A stretch of DNA of 64,000 nucleotides from positions 806,001 to 870,000 of the forward strand of contig CM074145.1 in the NCBI GenBank assembly GCA_037178625.1, in the 5' to 3' direction. The notes beneath the pieces are model-generated. The model searched no databases. It was given only the letters and a program-made list of their open reading frames with translations, and was not told the origin of the DNA. This DNA comes from Skeletonema tropicum (taxonomy: Eukaryota > Bacillariophyta > Thalassiosirophyceae > Thalassiosirales > Thalassiosiraceae). Numbering within the stretch: position 1 is the stretch's first letter; each line of letters begins with the position of its first letter. This document shows positions 42,555 to 53,863 of the stretch, piece by piece. Both the position numbers and the translations under genes were made by a program.

Positions 42555-43849
42555 TCAAGTGCATAACCATGGGGGTCGACTCTCGTCATCTAGCTGATAC
42601 AATTGCAAAGATACCAGCGCTGAATTCTCATCAAATCCTTTGGCACATCTTGCAAGCTCTAAATACTTCTCCGCCCAATTTTGTGGAGCATACCTTGTTG
42701 CGCCTGCCTTTAAGCTCACATGATATGCTAGTTTGTAAATCGGTAACATATCAAAGTTAATCATTTCCTCTTCAAGCAGGGAGATGTATTCTGATATTAG
42801 ATCTACATCACGCTCACCAATGGGAATGCCTTCGGATAATTTTCTCAGCCTAGCCCTCTCAATAAGTTCTGCTCGCCTTTGCGATCGCGACTCGTCATTC
42901 TCAGTAGCTTCTTTTCCTCCTTGAGATTGTCCACGTGCACATGATACTTGATTGGCAATTTCTTTGACTTGAAAACAGAACTCTTGCATGGGAGAAGATA
43001 GAAGTAATGGTGAGTTAGATGAAGACGAGTGGAGTATACACGGTCATCATCAATATATTGATGGAGTAGTACCTTACCTGAGCTGTATAGAGTCGCATTC
43101 ACCCGATGCTTGAGCTCGATTGCAATCTTCTTCAGCCGCTCCCTATTATTATCGCTCTTCATTCTAGTACCTTGATTCATAGAACTATCACAGGCAGTGC
43201 AAGCACAGTCAAAGTTATAAGCTCCAATTAGATACTGTTTTCTCGTTTCAGAAGGAAAATGATACATCACATCCGAGTACGATATACACAAGGTTTCTCC
43301 CGCCTTTATATCACGCATTGTATAGAGACGGATTGTCCATCCAACAACATCGTAGGCTACGTTGGGACTACAGCTATGATTGAATCTGCTGGTTGTAAGG
43401 TATAAACGCTTTTGGAAATTCTTTTCGTGATTCTCAAAAGAGTTTGCTAAGATGATACCCCATAGCCTTTTCGTACTGGGATCTTTGTATTTGTGCTGGT
43501 ATTGGTCATGCAACTGCCAAAAAAGTGCAATTTCCTCGTCAGATTTCCCACATCTATGCTTCAAGTATGCGGTATCATCCGATTGTGACGTAAGCTGACC
43601 ATTGTTATGTAGATTTAGAGCATTTGAAATCTGAGCGCCTTTGATGAAAGGCTCTTCGATGTGAATCACAGTACACCTTTTGATATCTTTTGATGCCACA
43701 CAGCCATATCCCTCCCAATCACTAAACCATTTGACTTGGAAGTGTTTGGTAGTTTGCGCCGGGCTTTCCAATGTCTCTTTGCCACCATTCAATAAATTGC
43801 TGGTGTCATTGTCATTATGTGCAGCATGGGCATGGATTTGCGGTGGCAT
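42555..43849 (-). CDS. SET-domain protein, SMYD-like
   Basis: Minus strand, exons 43078-43849 and 42555-42982, GT-AG intron of 95 nt; 399 residues. The SET core is split as in SMYD-type proteins: EGYGCVASKDIKRCTVIHIEEPF near residue 45-65, then SRFNHSCSPNVAYDVVG (about 150-165) with the cofactor-binding NHSC, and AGETLCISYSDVMY. A post-SET Cys cluster FDCACTACD follows. The C-terminal exon is helical and may be TPR-like. A protein lysine methyltransferase is the likely role; no MYND finger is visible. Confidence 0.85.
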
Positions 43850-44175
43850 TTGTGTGCAGCGGTAGCCGTGTCTCGAGGGTAGGCGCAGATCAAGATCTCA
43901 AGACGAGAGTTTATTTTGTATTTTTTACAACTTCCAACTTTATCGGCAATGGCCATTAGCACGGCAGCCGCTGGCCCTCTATGGTAAGTACGCACTCCAT
44001 CCGCGTGGTCGAATGGCTGGCTGTAATATCTACAACAAAGCAAGGTCTGGTGGGTAGGTACTTAGGTGTGGGGTGAAAATGGAAAAAGAAGATTCCCCTG
44101 CATTTCCTTGTTTGCGGATTCCTTCAGACAGTCTGATCGGACATTCCCCGTGAACCTGTTTTACCAGATCTACCA
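43850..44175. other. Upstream region of the SET gene
   Basis: About 330 bp from the SET start to the next element. Nothing beyond presumed promoter sequence can be supported. Confidence 0.35.
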
Positions 44176-44177
44176 TA

Positions 44178-44357
44178 CAGTGTGTCTACAGAAATTGCCC
44201 GCGGGAGTGTCAGCTCATGGGGGCGGGTAAATATCGTGGACGGGCAATTACTGAAACGGCATTTGTTAGTGTCCGGGATTCTTGTGTCCGGATTTCTGAG
44301 CGGGCAAATACTGTGGATGGGCATATCCCAAGGCGGGCAACTTCTGTAGACACACTG
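44178..44357. mobile_element. Short MITE, Tc1/mariner-like (180 bp)
   Basis: Imperfect 25-bp terminal inverted repeats (one mismatch) start CAGTGTGTCTACAGAA at each end, flanked by TA at 44176-44177 and 44358-44359. The interior repeats gcgggcaa / cgggcaaatactg in several orientations. No coding capacity. Confidence 0.85.
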
Positions 44358-45790
44358 TACCTGCCTGAAAATGAAGTATAAAAGTACCTCTCTCTAGAGA
44401 GGTGATATAGTAATATTTTGTCGAACCTGATAGCTGACTACATAGTTTGGCCTTGCCTGCACCAAGGCGTTCGCTTTCCACATCTATCCGTACATAGTTC
44501 CCAGCAGGCTGCACAGGCGTCTTGCTTCGACCAGCCCGAGCCCCTCCAGGTTTAAATTCTTCTTGCTTTCTCTATTGTACTGACACCGGTGTCTAGAGAG
44601 TAGTGACTAAAATAATCTATCTATCTACCTTATCTATCTTCTATCACTATCAATCAGGTTGGCATATGATACGGTATCTACGCCAGGTGTGAGGGTGAGG
44701 ACTTGTCATCTCTGAGAGACCCTCACATCATATTATCGTCCATATCCCCCATATCTCCCCGAGAGGCAAAGGCTCTCGACTCTCATGAATCTTCGTCTTT
44801 GAACAGATGCCAATCTATGCCAATACCAATACGTCAATACCAAAATACCAATGCATAAAATTTATACATGGAGATACAAAAGACTGGCCTGGCCCGTCAT
44901 AATAACATCCCATCATGATCATGATGACCAACTTGATTGTGTACACTGCTAACAGTCCTCTCTCGTACTCAATTGTCAAATACTCTTTAACTTTGTCTGA
45001 TCGTTGAAAAGAAGCCAAGAGCCAAGAGGCACATGGTATACACTAAAAGTCTAGTACAGCGATGTGAAGGTGAAGGTGAAGGAAGACAATAATAAATAAA
45101 TAAATATGAAGGAAGACAATAATAACTCTCTCTCTAGCTAGAGAACACAAGCGAAACTGCATTGGGATCATCGTTTTCTCCCACTCCCATCTTCAGTCGG
45201 CCATCACCACAAGATGTTTCACGAAGAAGTACTCTTCCTTCATCTTCATGCGTGGCAAGTTAAGCACTTCAGGCCAGGTTCAGGTTAGTACTACTTACGG
45301 TGGGGGACCACGTTGGAATCCCTGGTGTTGTTATAGCTCTAGAGAGTAGTAACTCTATCTATCTATCATTGTATGTTACCACTCTATAATATCTACCCGT
45401 CCTCTCTTTTGATGGCGTTTTGCCTTTTTTTTGCTCAAATAGCAAACAGATTGGCACCTACAACATTGACGCAGCGCACGCTCAGGCGCAGGTATTTCTT
45501 CAACTTCAATCTTGATCTTATGCTTTTATGTACAATACTTGGATTATGAGTTTGATCTGCGTGCTGAGAAGCAACTCTCGTATTACGTGTGTAATAGTAA
45601 TAGTGTCTTCAGAGTGTTAGAGGATGGAGATTTTGAATAGTGCGAACAATACTAACTTGGGGTATTTTCAGCATTTTTGTTGATGTTGTTTGCCCCATTA
45701 CTTCCACTCTAATTCTATCGCTCGATGTGAGGCAAGTCCTTAGACCCGTTCCACGGTCTTAAAAGCTGTATAAATCTTTTATCAGGCTAA
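44358..45790. other. Gene desert with simple repeats
   Basis: No gene recognised. A segment at about 44570-44640 (ctgacaccggtgtctagag, then tctatctatcta) recurs inverted at about 50340-50430, and a weaker copy lies near 45335-45370. gaaggaagacaataata is repeated at 45077 and 45107. Confidence 0.5.
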
Positions 45791-46672
45791 GGCCCCTCCT
45801 ATTGAAACCGTACGTCCCGCTTTTTACGTCCCGCGTAACGGTCATATTTGATGAGGCGGGTCGTTTCTGTTACCCCCTCTCCTATTCAATCCAGGTCCGT
45901 CCGAAGAGCCCGCTGGGTTATCCCTACGAATTATCATTGACTTCGACTGTCGATTTAACCAGCCCACCATGGCGTCCATCCGCTGCCTATGCAGGTGGAT
46001 CATTAGGTACTATGTTATGCTCACTGCTTGCAGTAGCACTTGCTGTAGTATTTGTTGTTGCTTTAATAATTATCATAAGACTAGATAGGATAGTACTATA
46101 TACATAAAATAATACACATAAAAAATCATGCGCATCAAATCATATCACATCGGAGGCTACCGCACTTATCGATGATATTCCGCCGCATGTAATGCACCAA
46201 TCATCATTTTGATAATTGCAGTTTGATTCGCCGTCTACAGACTTATTGATGTGTTATTTTATTGTTGTGTAAATATGATTTCATGCACATCTCAATGAAG
46301 TGGATTGGCGACTCGTTATTTCAATAATTACGACGTGGACGATGACATTCTACCGCAACTGCCTTGCTATAGACATCGCCTATATGTCCTCACGAGATAT
46401 CGATAACATATTGCAAATGAGTGCTTATTTCATAGCCATTGCGGATGCCATGGTCATTACATAAAAATTTTTGGTGATGTGCTTCACAGTTTTCCCAGGA
46501 ATACTGTGATTGAAGGCGGGGCGGGTCGTATCGAGTGCCCACCAGTGTTGGTTGGTTGGTGGGTACAGACAGACCAACCATGGCCGAACAACCCGCCTTT
46601 GACCGTTTATTTTGCCGTTATGAACGTTAAGCGGGACGGAGGGCGGGACGTATTTTTTCAATAGGAGGGGCC
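45791..46672. mobile_element. Inverted-repeat element, PIF/Harbinger-like ends
   Basis: Both ends begin GGCCCCTCCTATTGAAA and continue to a shared tacgtcccgc (30 positions, 3 mismatches). The flanks are TAA and TAG, near the 3-bp TWA duplication of PIF/Harbinger. 882 bp, no transposase. The inner right part (46210-46410) resembles 30740-31090. Confidence 0.75.
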
Positions 46673-46681
46673 TAGTCTAAG

Positions 46682-48658
46682 TATGGTCAGCCTAGCCAGA
46701 AAACGGCGATTTGTCCGTTCTCAGCCGTTACGGGACTAACGGGCCATGTAAGGGTGTTAAAATGCTCCTCTCGGTGAGCTGCATTTGAATCCGTGAAGAT
46801 CTAAGAAAAATAAAAAAATATTTTGTTAGCCCTACCCCTAGAAAAAACTAAGGGTTAACCCCCCAAACTAGTCCCTCTTTCCAATTTCCCTGGGTCTTCA
46901 GGCTGGAATCATTTTTTGTTTTCACCACGCTAGTCGGCGCGCTATTCGCCGCACCGGCGCCATTCGCCGCAAATCCAAAATCACAATTTGCGACACAAAA
47001 AAGAGCCGCACCATGACGGCCTCCCTCCTACTACCCTCATTACACACCTAAATGTCGACATTCCAAAGTAACAATGTAGGTTCTAGACCATTTTTTGACG
47101 CTGAAATCAATGGTTCTATCGGCGGCTCGCCATATTCAGCAGAAAGAGACGTTTGACCGCCACAATAGCAATGGTGATTTTCATCCCCTCCGCCGCAGAG
47201 CACATGTAGCCAGTAGCACCAAGGCGTCGTTTCGGTCAATGAAACAGCAAGTAAGGTTGTAGGGGCGACCAATATTATATATATGGGCGGAGTATGCGCT
47301 AAATGACCGGTTGTGGGTCTCATGCAACGCCTATCCAACATATCAAATCTATGAAGTCGAGTTAGAAAGATTTCCACAATGTATCTCCATCAATAGTGGG
47401 TATATATCTGACACAAAACATGCTGGAACCACACCATGGATCATAGAGATCTTGTCTACTATATGATAATCAAGATTGTGAAGCTGGACTGCTCCATATC
47501 ACCACAGTGACTACTGCAACTCTTGGTTTCCTGGGAAACTACTGATTGTGGGTTATGAGAAGCCCACCTGCAGTCGCCTACACGAGTGTTGTGGCATAAT
47601 ATTGACGTCTCCTCCATGTACAATTGGGAATCTGTCACCTCATCAAATCAACAGCCATCTATTGTGCGCCTTTTGCTGTGGTTGGAGACAACATTATAAC
47701 TGTTATCAGTGCCTTTCCTACAAAGTCTCATGAAATGAGAGGCTGGATGATCGACATAAAACTCCATGATGGCGTAGATATTGCGTGCAATTAATAAATC
47801 CGAGTGAAGTGAACAAGTATCATAGCATATAGAAGGAGTTATTAATGATCTGCTACTATTATGTTGTCTAAATTACATAAACATGAGCATCTTATGACAT
47901 GCCTGGTATGTGTAGATTTTCATGTGTGTGTGCGTCACCCGCAATTATCATCAAAACTACTTTGAATTGGACGCTGCAGCTTACATAATTGGAATCAGCG
48001 TGAAAAATTGGGTTAGGGAGTGTCTTCTTAGTGTTGATGGAGGGTAGTAACTTGTGACATTGCTCTAGATAATTGTAGATAATTTCGCCCCTGGAGGGCC
48101 AACCATGACGTACTTTAAGATTTCCGTTAATTTTTTTAGTGTTGATGGAGGGTATATGGGATCGATAATGCTATGGTTTGCCTTCGGATTCGTCATGTCA
48201 GATGCACTTTTTCAAGATTTTTTTACTTTTCGTGCATGAGTACCTCAAATATCGCAGCAATTGAACGGAGCACCAGCACCAGCCGTACAAGATATATTCC
48301 AAACGATATAAATAGAAAGTTATTGGTCTTTCAACTTAAAGCATCGGCATATTATTGGCCAATATTGGCGTAGTATGCCAGATTTTCTGCGACGCAACAA
48401 GATTTGGCTGGGTGTTGGGGTGAAAAATACCTGTTTATATCCAAAATGACGTTTGTTGTGTTCGATATCGGCTTTTCTATCCGTGCGGCGCCGCATCGCC
48501 GCATGCGGCGAATAGCGCGCCGACTAGCACGATTCAAAACCTTGCTTAGATCTCTACGGATTTGAACTCCTCTCACTCTCAGCTTTCCGACACTATGTTG
48601 ACCATTTTCTGAGGTTGAGTACTCGCTGAGAAGAGACATCCTGGCTAGGGTGACCATA
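46682..48658. mobile_element. Large element with long imperfect terminal inverted repeats
   Basis: The outer ends read tatggtcagcctagcca (46682) and, inverted, tatggtcaccctagcca (48658). Further inner blocks also pair: a ctcctctc...gaatccgt.agatctaag block (46762-46804 with about 48545-48590) and cacgctagtcggcgcgctattcgccgca (46926-46953 with about 48503-48531). So the inverted ends span about 250 bp each. No transposase frame; a target duplication is not clear. A MULE-like non-autonomous element is possible. Confidence 0.65.
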
Positions 48659-48680
48659 GACTTAGCCATCACCTCGTATT

Positions 48681-48805
48681 TAATCTATCAATTGCATCGA
48701 TTGGAAGCAGGGAGATCGAGGATACTAAAAGGTTACAGAGCCTATACAATCACCAACAATGAAGTTCATTTATGCCATAATTCCATTTGTGAATTTGGCG
48801 ACCGA
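48681..48805 (+). repeat. 125-bp direct repeat, copy 1
   Basis: Matches 50498-50622 over the full 125 bp with only a few differences (for example aatgaagttcatttatgcc against aatgaagttaatttatgtc). It contains an ATG at 48759 opening MKFIYAIIPFVNLATEDIVG, which looks like a signal peptide, closed after 33 codons at 48860. It may be the 5' end of a duplicated and eroded gene. Confidence 0.85.
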
Positions 48806-49265
48806 AGACATTGTTGGCGGCGCACCTCATTCGTTGAACAAAATTGTCATTGGATACTAACAAATCGAAGTGAAAGTGAGAGTTGGATTCAATCATCAAC
48901 TGCCCCTGGTGAATACTCGGTGAAAAGAACTGCTCCAAGCTGCAGGCTAGGCCTCGAAACGATTGTACACATACCTGCCCGCTGCGTTGAGTAAGTATGT
49001 TGTGGGCTGCGCCTGGATTAATTCGGCAACTGCCCCTCCTTTTGCGAGAGGGTTCTCAAAATCGCATGTGGAAGAAAGGCTCCCAATTCCAGGGTTCTTG
49101 GTGTACTCTGAATCAGTGGTACTCAGCTAGTCGTGGTTTGTCGAGCAAACGTCCAACCGGTATTTGCAAAATCTCATTTCAAGACTTCCTCGCACTGTGC
49201 AGAGCTTTTTCTACAAGCACAAAAAAACACAGTGAACGAGTACCTAAGTACGCCAACCGTTTTTT

Positions 49266-49530
49266 GAAATCGGCACCTCGGTGCCGATTTCCGTAGAGCT
49301 CTGGTATGTTTCTACGTGAGAGGCAAATCGGCACCTCGGTGCCGATTTTCAAAGAAGGCAGTAGGCCTCGTGCAAATAACTGCATAATTGTTAGCCAATA
49401 TGTGGCCTTTAGTTACTTTATTGCATAGAAGGGCTACTTCTTTTTTTTGAAAAAATGCCGTTAGGAGCTGCCTAGCTTTGCCCACTAACAAGCCGGATTT
49501 TGAAATCGGCACCGAGCGAGGTGCCGATTT
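49266..49530. repeat. Cluster of aaatcggcac/gtgccgattt palindromes
   Basis: The inverted pair aaatcggcac ... gtgccgattt occurs near 49268, 49325 and 49504, with a fourth at about 50169 on the other side of an inserted MITE. Spacers are ctcg, ctcg and a longer cgagcgag. Function unknown. Confidence 0.75.
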
Positions 49531-49574
49531 GAAGCCTATAGGTACTGAGCACAACACCAAATCGGCAATCGGTA

Positions 49575-50163
49575 GTGTTCTGGAATTTCACCCTTTCTGA
49601 GATTTGTGAAAGTTGCAAGGCGAAATTGCAGGAATTTCAAAAACAAATTTCACTACGGCTGACGTATTATCCTAAGACCAGCTACACAATTTCTCTTGTA
49701 CGAACAATCACACTCCAACGATCCACCACACTCTCAAAGCGACTCAAAAATCCTCTTCCCATGCACCTTCTTCGCATGCATGATATGATAGAGGTTTTCA
49801 TTTCCTCGAAGAAGGGCAATTCCAGTTCCATCCTTCATCCAATTCCGGACCTTAGAAGGGTGTGCTTCAAAGGTTTGGCCCGACATTCACAATCCATAGA
49901 GACTGAATTTCAATGAAGGAATAAATAGTTGCATTATTATTCATGAGCCTTACTGCGGCGATGTGTTCTCTCTGAGTTGGTGGAGTACATCATCTTCTCT
50001 TGTTTGATGATGGTGGGTGTGGCACGTTTTTTGTTTTTCAGTGTTAGCGATATTGAGCGATATGGAAATTTCACTTTTGGCCAAATTTGTCTGCAACTTT
50101 CACCCTGCAACTTTCACGCAAGTTGCAGTGCTGAAATTTCACCCCTTTGAAATTCCAGAACAC
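49575..50163. mobile_element. MITE with TA target duplication (589 bp)
   Basis: 16-bp perfect terminal inverted repeats GTGTTCTGGAATTTCA at 49575-49590 and 50148-50163, flanked by TA. The insertion split a stretch of the aatcggca palindrome cluster. Internally gaaagttgca and its complement recur near the right end. No coding capacity. Confidence 0.85.
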
Positions 50164-50339
50164 TAGCAATCGGCACCACAGTGCCGATTTCAAAATGGTT
50201 GGGATATATATTTGACACGTGTGAACACGAAGGATGACTGTCGGAACGGTATCAGGTACAGTACCGGAGTCATAGTCCTGTGACAGATAGCATTCCATTT
50301 TAGAGCTGATGCCCCCTCTATTACTATTAGAACTGCTTC

Positions 50340-50430
50340 AAGAGGCAGGATAAGTAAGATAATAGATAGATAGATAGATTATTTTATTCACTACTCCCTC
50401 TCTAGAGACACCTGTGTCAGTAGAGAAAGA
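50340..50430. repeat. Inverted copy of the 44.6-kb repeat, with ATAG microsatellite
   Basis: Reverse complement of about 44570-44640: gataga repeats, then tctctagagacacctgtgtcag. Part of a dispersed repeat family. Confidence 0.7.
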
Positions 50431-50497
50431 AGAATAGTGTTAGATTACACGTACGTAGATACAAGAATACTTTAATCATTATCTTTTATCTCCTATC

Positions 50498-50622
50498 TAA
50501 TCTATCAATAGCATCGATTGGAAGCAGGGAGATCGAGGATACTAACAGGTTATAGAGCCTACACAATCACCAACAATGAAGTTAATTTATGTCATAATTC
50601 CATTTGTGAATTTGGCGACCAA
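50498..50622 (+). repeat. 125-bp direct repeat, copy 2
   Basis: Second copy of 48681-48805, about 1.8 kb downstream in the same orientation. Its ATG opens MKLIYVIIPFVNLATKGY and stops. After the repeat, both copies share ggatactaacaaat, but copy 2 lacks about 48 bp present in copy 1. Confidence 0.85.
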
Positions 50623-51006
50623 AGGATACTAACAAATAGTTTCGTCAAGGTCAAGGATATTGCACCAAAGACCATGCCAAGCATGGATGAAGTGAATCGT
50701 ATTATGAACTTCTTTTGGAACGTGGAATCCTCTCACACATAAGTGTGAAAGAAGTGAGTAATTTTCTAAGTTATTATTATTGAAAAGACTTCTTTCAAAG
50801 ACGTAGAGTCTCTATCTTGATTGAAAGAGGTCATTGCAACCTGTCAAAGCCTCCCCAACTATTTGCTCGCAGACCAGGTGTGACAAAGGTGCCTATGATA
50901 AGTAAGTAAGAGTAAGAACACGTCTAAATCTAAACCTTGTAAGTGTCGAAAGATAGGAGATGAGAAGGCATGGATTCCGAAGGGAACAAGCTAGGAAAAG
51001 TGGTCA

Positions 51007-51640
51007 ATGGAAGTGGAAACCCTCGAACACGCAAGAGTGAAACTCCCTCTTCTGTGTATACTATTCGTCAGCTTTCCTTCATTGGCTCCAAGCAAGTCGT
51101 CTGAGCCGAGCAGCTTTCCTTCATTGTCACTGAGCCGAGTAGCTTCCCATCGTTGGCTCCAAGCGAAAATCTTGTTTTTGTCTCCGGTGGTACTTGGAAA
51201 GTGACTGACGGTTCGGCATCGCCATCGATCAGGTAGGTTTTTTGGATTCAGACTTTCGTTCCGAGAGTCTGAAATCCATCAAAGTCAACAGAGCCGAGTA
51301 ACTCTTCTTCATTGGCTCCAAGCAATTCCGCTAAGCCGAGCGGCCTTCCATCATTGGCTCCAAGCAATTCCGCTGAGCCGAGCGGCCTCCCATCATTGGC
51401 TCCAAGCAAGTCCGCTGAGCCAAGCAGCTTTCCTTCATTGTCTCCAAGCAAGTCCGCTGAACCAAGCGGCCTCCCACAAGTAAGTCATCTGAGCCGAGTA
51501 GCCTCCCATCGTTGGCTCCAAGTCCTAGCGAAAATTTTGTTACTATCTTTGGTGGTACTTGGACAGTGACTGATCGAGTCGGTTCATTACAGACATCGAT
51601 CAGGTGGTTTTTTTGGATTCTGACTCAAATCTCGGAAGGT
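51007..51640 (+). pseudogene. Debris of a Pro/Ser-repeat (PSxxPS) protein gene
   Basis: A 42-bp tandem unit at about 51305-51475 encodes LAPSNSAEPSGLPS-type 14-residue repeats, four units. On either side lie two related segments, EPSSFPSLAPSENLVFVSGG and EPSSLPSLAPSPSENFVTIF, each followed by a Thr-Trp-containing segment and a possible donor (about 51233 and 51610). Such Pro/Ser repeats occur in diatom secreted or wall-associated proteins. The frames shift and no full gene can be drawn, so this is probably a partly duplicated fragment. Confidence 0.55.
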
Positions 51641-52290
51641 GACGAAGGTATGTACAGGTACGAAAATCGGAGAGGTGACTGTGAAAATCGGATCGGATAA
51701 TGAAAGTGCCTGCTTGGATTTGATACTCGTCGATTTATATTAAGACGGAGCAAACACCCTAATGGAACTCAGTTATACCTATAACGGCGATCAAACTACT
51801 GTCAGCTTGGGGTATTTCCCTGGTGCTAACCCCAATCCCGAGCAGTTGGTTCGCCCAGATGGTTCGACCAAAGGCCTTAATTAACACTTCACCACGTACC
51901 GATTGCAGTGTAGTGCAAATTAACGTTGAAGAGTATCTAGAGATTCCCGACAATTTGATAGGTAGATTTTGAAAGGGAAATTCCATCATGCTGTCCGTCT
52001 GATAACTTCGTGGAGACTACTCAACCCATGTATATATGTAATTATTAAGAATAAGCACGCAGTATGTATGTGTAATAGTATCTTTTGTGTCTGTATGACA
52101 GGAAGGAGACTGCTTTTCGAATAGTGCAATACTCAATCTTACAAATAATGCTTAGCTAGGCACTTAAGACGACTAACTAATTCCTAACAACATGCATTTA
52201 TCTCTGACAACAACTGGCCTGTGGAGTCGTGAACCAAAGTCTAAATGACTCCCTCGAACCACCACAAAAAATCTGGTTTTCATCGTTTAT
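51641..52290. other. Gene-poor, one short orphan frame
   Basis: A 40-codon frame from ATG 51762 (MELSYTYNGDQTTVSLGYFP) ends at 51884, and the opposite strand is open over 51759-51989; I recognise neither. A segment near 52070-52135 weakly resembles 45583-45650 (tgtgtaatagta, gaatagtgc). Confidence 0.35.
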
Positions 52291-53211
52291 TTACAACAAC
52301 ATCACGGCACCAGCGACAGTCAATGCTGCCAAAGTTGTCTCCAATGTCATGGCACTGTAATAATAATATTAATTTGAGAATGGTCGAGAGTGAGAATGAC
52401 TGTAGCTGAAAAAGAGGTGCAAAATATAACACAAATAATGATACTCACCCGCTTAAAATGTCAGCACTATTGTAGGATATGACATTGGACAGAGATAAAA
52501 AAGAAAAAGACCAGGGTGAATGGATGAGATTTATAATGAATAAATAAATCATAATCAGAGATGATTGATAATAAAGCACACATGATGTGATAAAACTTAC
52601 GGTTCTTCTGCAGGAGGAAGTTCTTTCTCCGTCTCCACTACATCCTCCTCTACTACTGAATCCCCGGTCTCCTCGTAAACTGGAGCATCAGCGATCTCCC
52701 CAGTCACAGTGGCAGTAGGCATAGACATTGCAGGTGCAGTGGCGACAGGCATAGACATTGCCATGGCCGTGGTGGTAGCGGCTGTGGTAGTAGCAGGGGC
52801 CTTATCCATGACGGGGGGACAACACAAGAATTCAGCCTGCTTCGCCAATGCACAATTGGCATCGGTAGCATCCAACCTAGAGGCGGCCATTGAGACCGAC
52901 CCACAGGTCTGACCCTGAACTCCAAGATCGAGGGATGGGTTGGTTAGCCCCTCTGCGCAAAATGCGCACATGTCGAGTGTTTCCGGGGTAGGCATGGACA
53001 TGGCCGTTTCCATGGACATGGCCGCGGAAACTAATACAGGCTCGGCCTCCTTTTTGTCTTTTCCTTGGTCTTTTTCGAGGGAGCGTGTGACTTGTTCGGC
53101 GGCTTGGATTTCTTCACGTGAATAGATTTTGAAGACGCGCTTACGTTTGTTGGCTGCGGTGGCGGAGCCGACCATGGCGGCGAGGACGAGGAGAGATGAT
53201 TGGATCTTCAT
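52291..53211 (-). CDS. Secreted, predicted GPI-anchored Cys-containing protein with microexon
   Basis: Minus strand, three exons: 52601-53211, an 18-nt microexon 52449-52466, and 52291-52354; 230 residues. Signal peptide MKIQSSLLVLAAMVGSATAA, then a Lys/Glu-rich stretch, then a Cys region (CAFCAEGLTNPSLDLG, QTCGS, ANCALAKQAEFLCCPP), then a Thr/Ala/Met/Pro-rich, probably O-glycosylated stalk. The exon 1 donor gtaagt overlaps an in-frame TAA, so an unspliced reading would end at EEP. Splicing through the microexon (ADILSG) gives the end LSGAMTLETTLAALTVAGAV plus MLL, a typical GPI signal: small residues then a hydrophobic tail. Function not recognised; a cell-surface protein is inferred. Confidence 0.75.
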
Positions 53212-53863
53212 TGTTGAGATTTATAGGATGGTAAGAGTAAGATATGGAAAACTTCTAGAGCAGCGTACAATACGTGTGAGTAGAGATGAAAGATGTGGTG
53301 GTTCGAAAGGGGGTTGTGTACTACAGTTAGCAGCAAAAGCAGCGCATTGTTTCCGCACGGCTGGAAGGAAGTTGGCCAACTTTGGCCATGCATTCGCTTT
53401 GGTCAGCTACGCTACAGAAAAGTCGGAAAGTCGGGGGGCATTGAAACTCCGATTTTCCCGCCTCTTTGTGAAACAATTCCGTCGTAGACGTTTGGAGAAA
53501 GGTCTTTTGTTCAAAAGAAGATTCACCCTTTTGATAAGATTGGTCACACAGCGGAAATAGTATGTAAAATTCTCACGGCACTTGAGTTGTCATTTACAAG
53601 ATGAGTATTAATCTTCTTTCTGTCTTCATGTCTGTTTAAAAATTCAAACACGTAGGTAACATGTACCAGATACTATCGTAAGTAGGAGTAACATAGCTCC
53701 AGGTTCCAGGTGTCAACTTTCTTCCAACACCTCGAACTCCACTCGAACCACTTCTCTTCCACTGATGAAAGTGTAACCGTGGAGTGTGATTGGATTGCAT
53801 CGTTTTGATAAGCAGGCTTCCACTCTCTATATATGTATACAAATCAATAGATTCGGTCAACAA
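53212..53863. other. Divergent intergenic region
   Basis: About 650 bp between the GPI-protein start and the WW-protein start; probably a two-way promoter. A 143-codon open frame at 53129-53560 overlaps the opposite gene and has no motif. Confidence 0.4.

Noticed and set aside
45802..46107. 101-codon frame with a hydrophobic end
   Set aside because: It begins inside the terminal inverted repeat of a MITE and has no recognisable domain.
46755..46805. Possible tRNA-like T-arm (gaatccgtgaagatctaag), with a partner near 48550
   Set aside because: The two sites are paired arms of the long inverted-repeat element; no cloverleaf or anticodon arm can be drawn around them.
45583..52135. Possible LTR pair (tgtgtaatagta ... 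gaatagtgc at about 45583 and 52070)
   Set aside because: Similarity is short and weak, and no gag/pol lies between; not enough for an LTR retrotransposon call.
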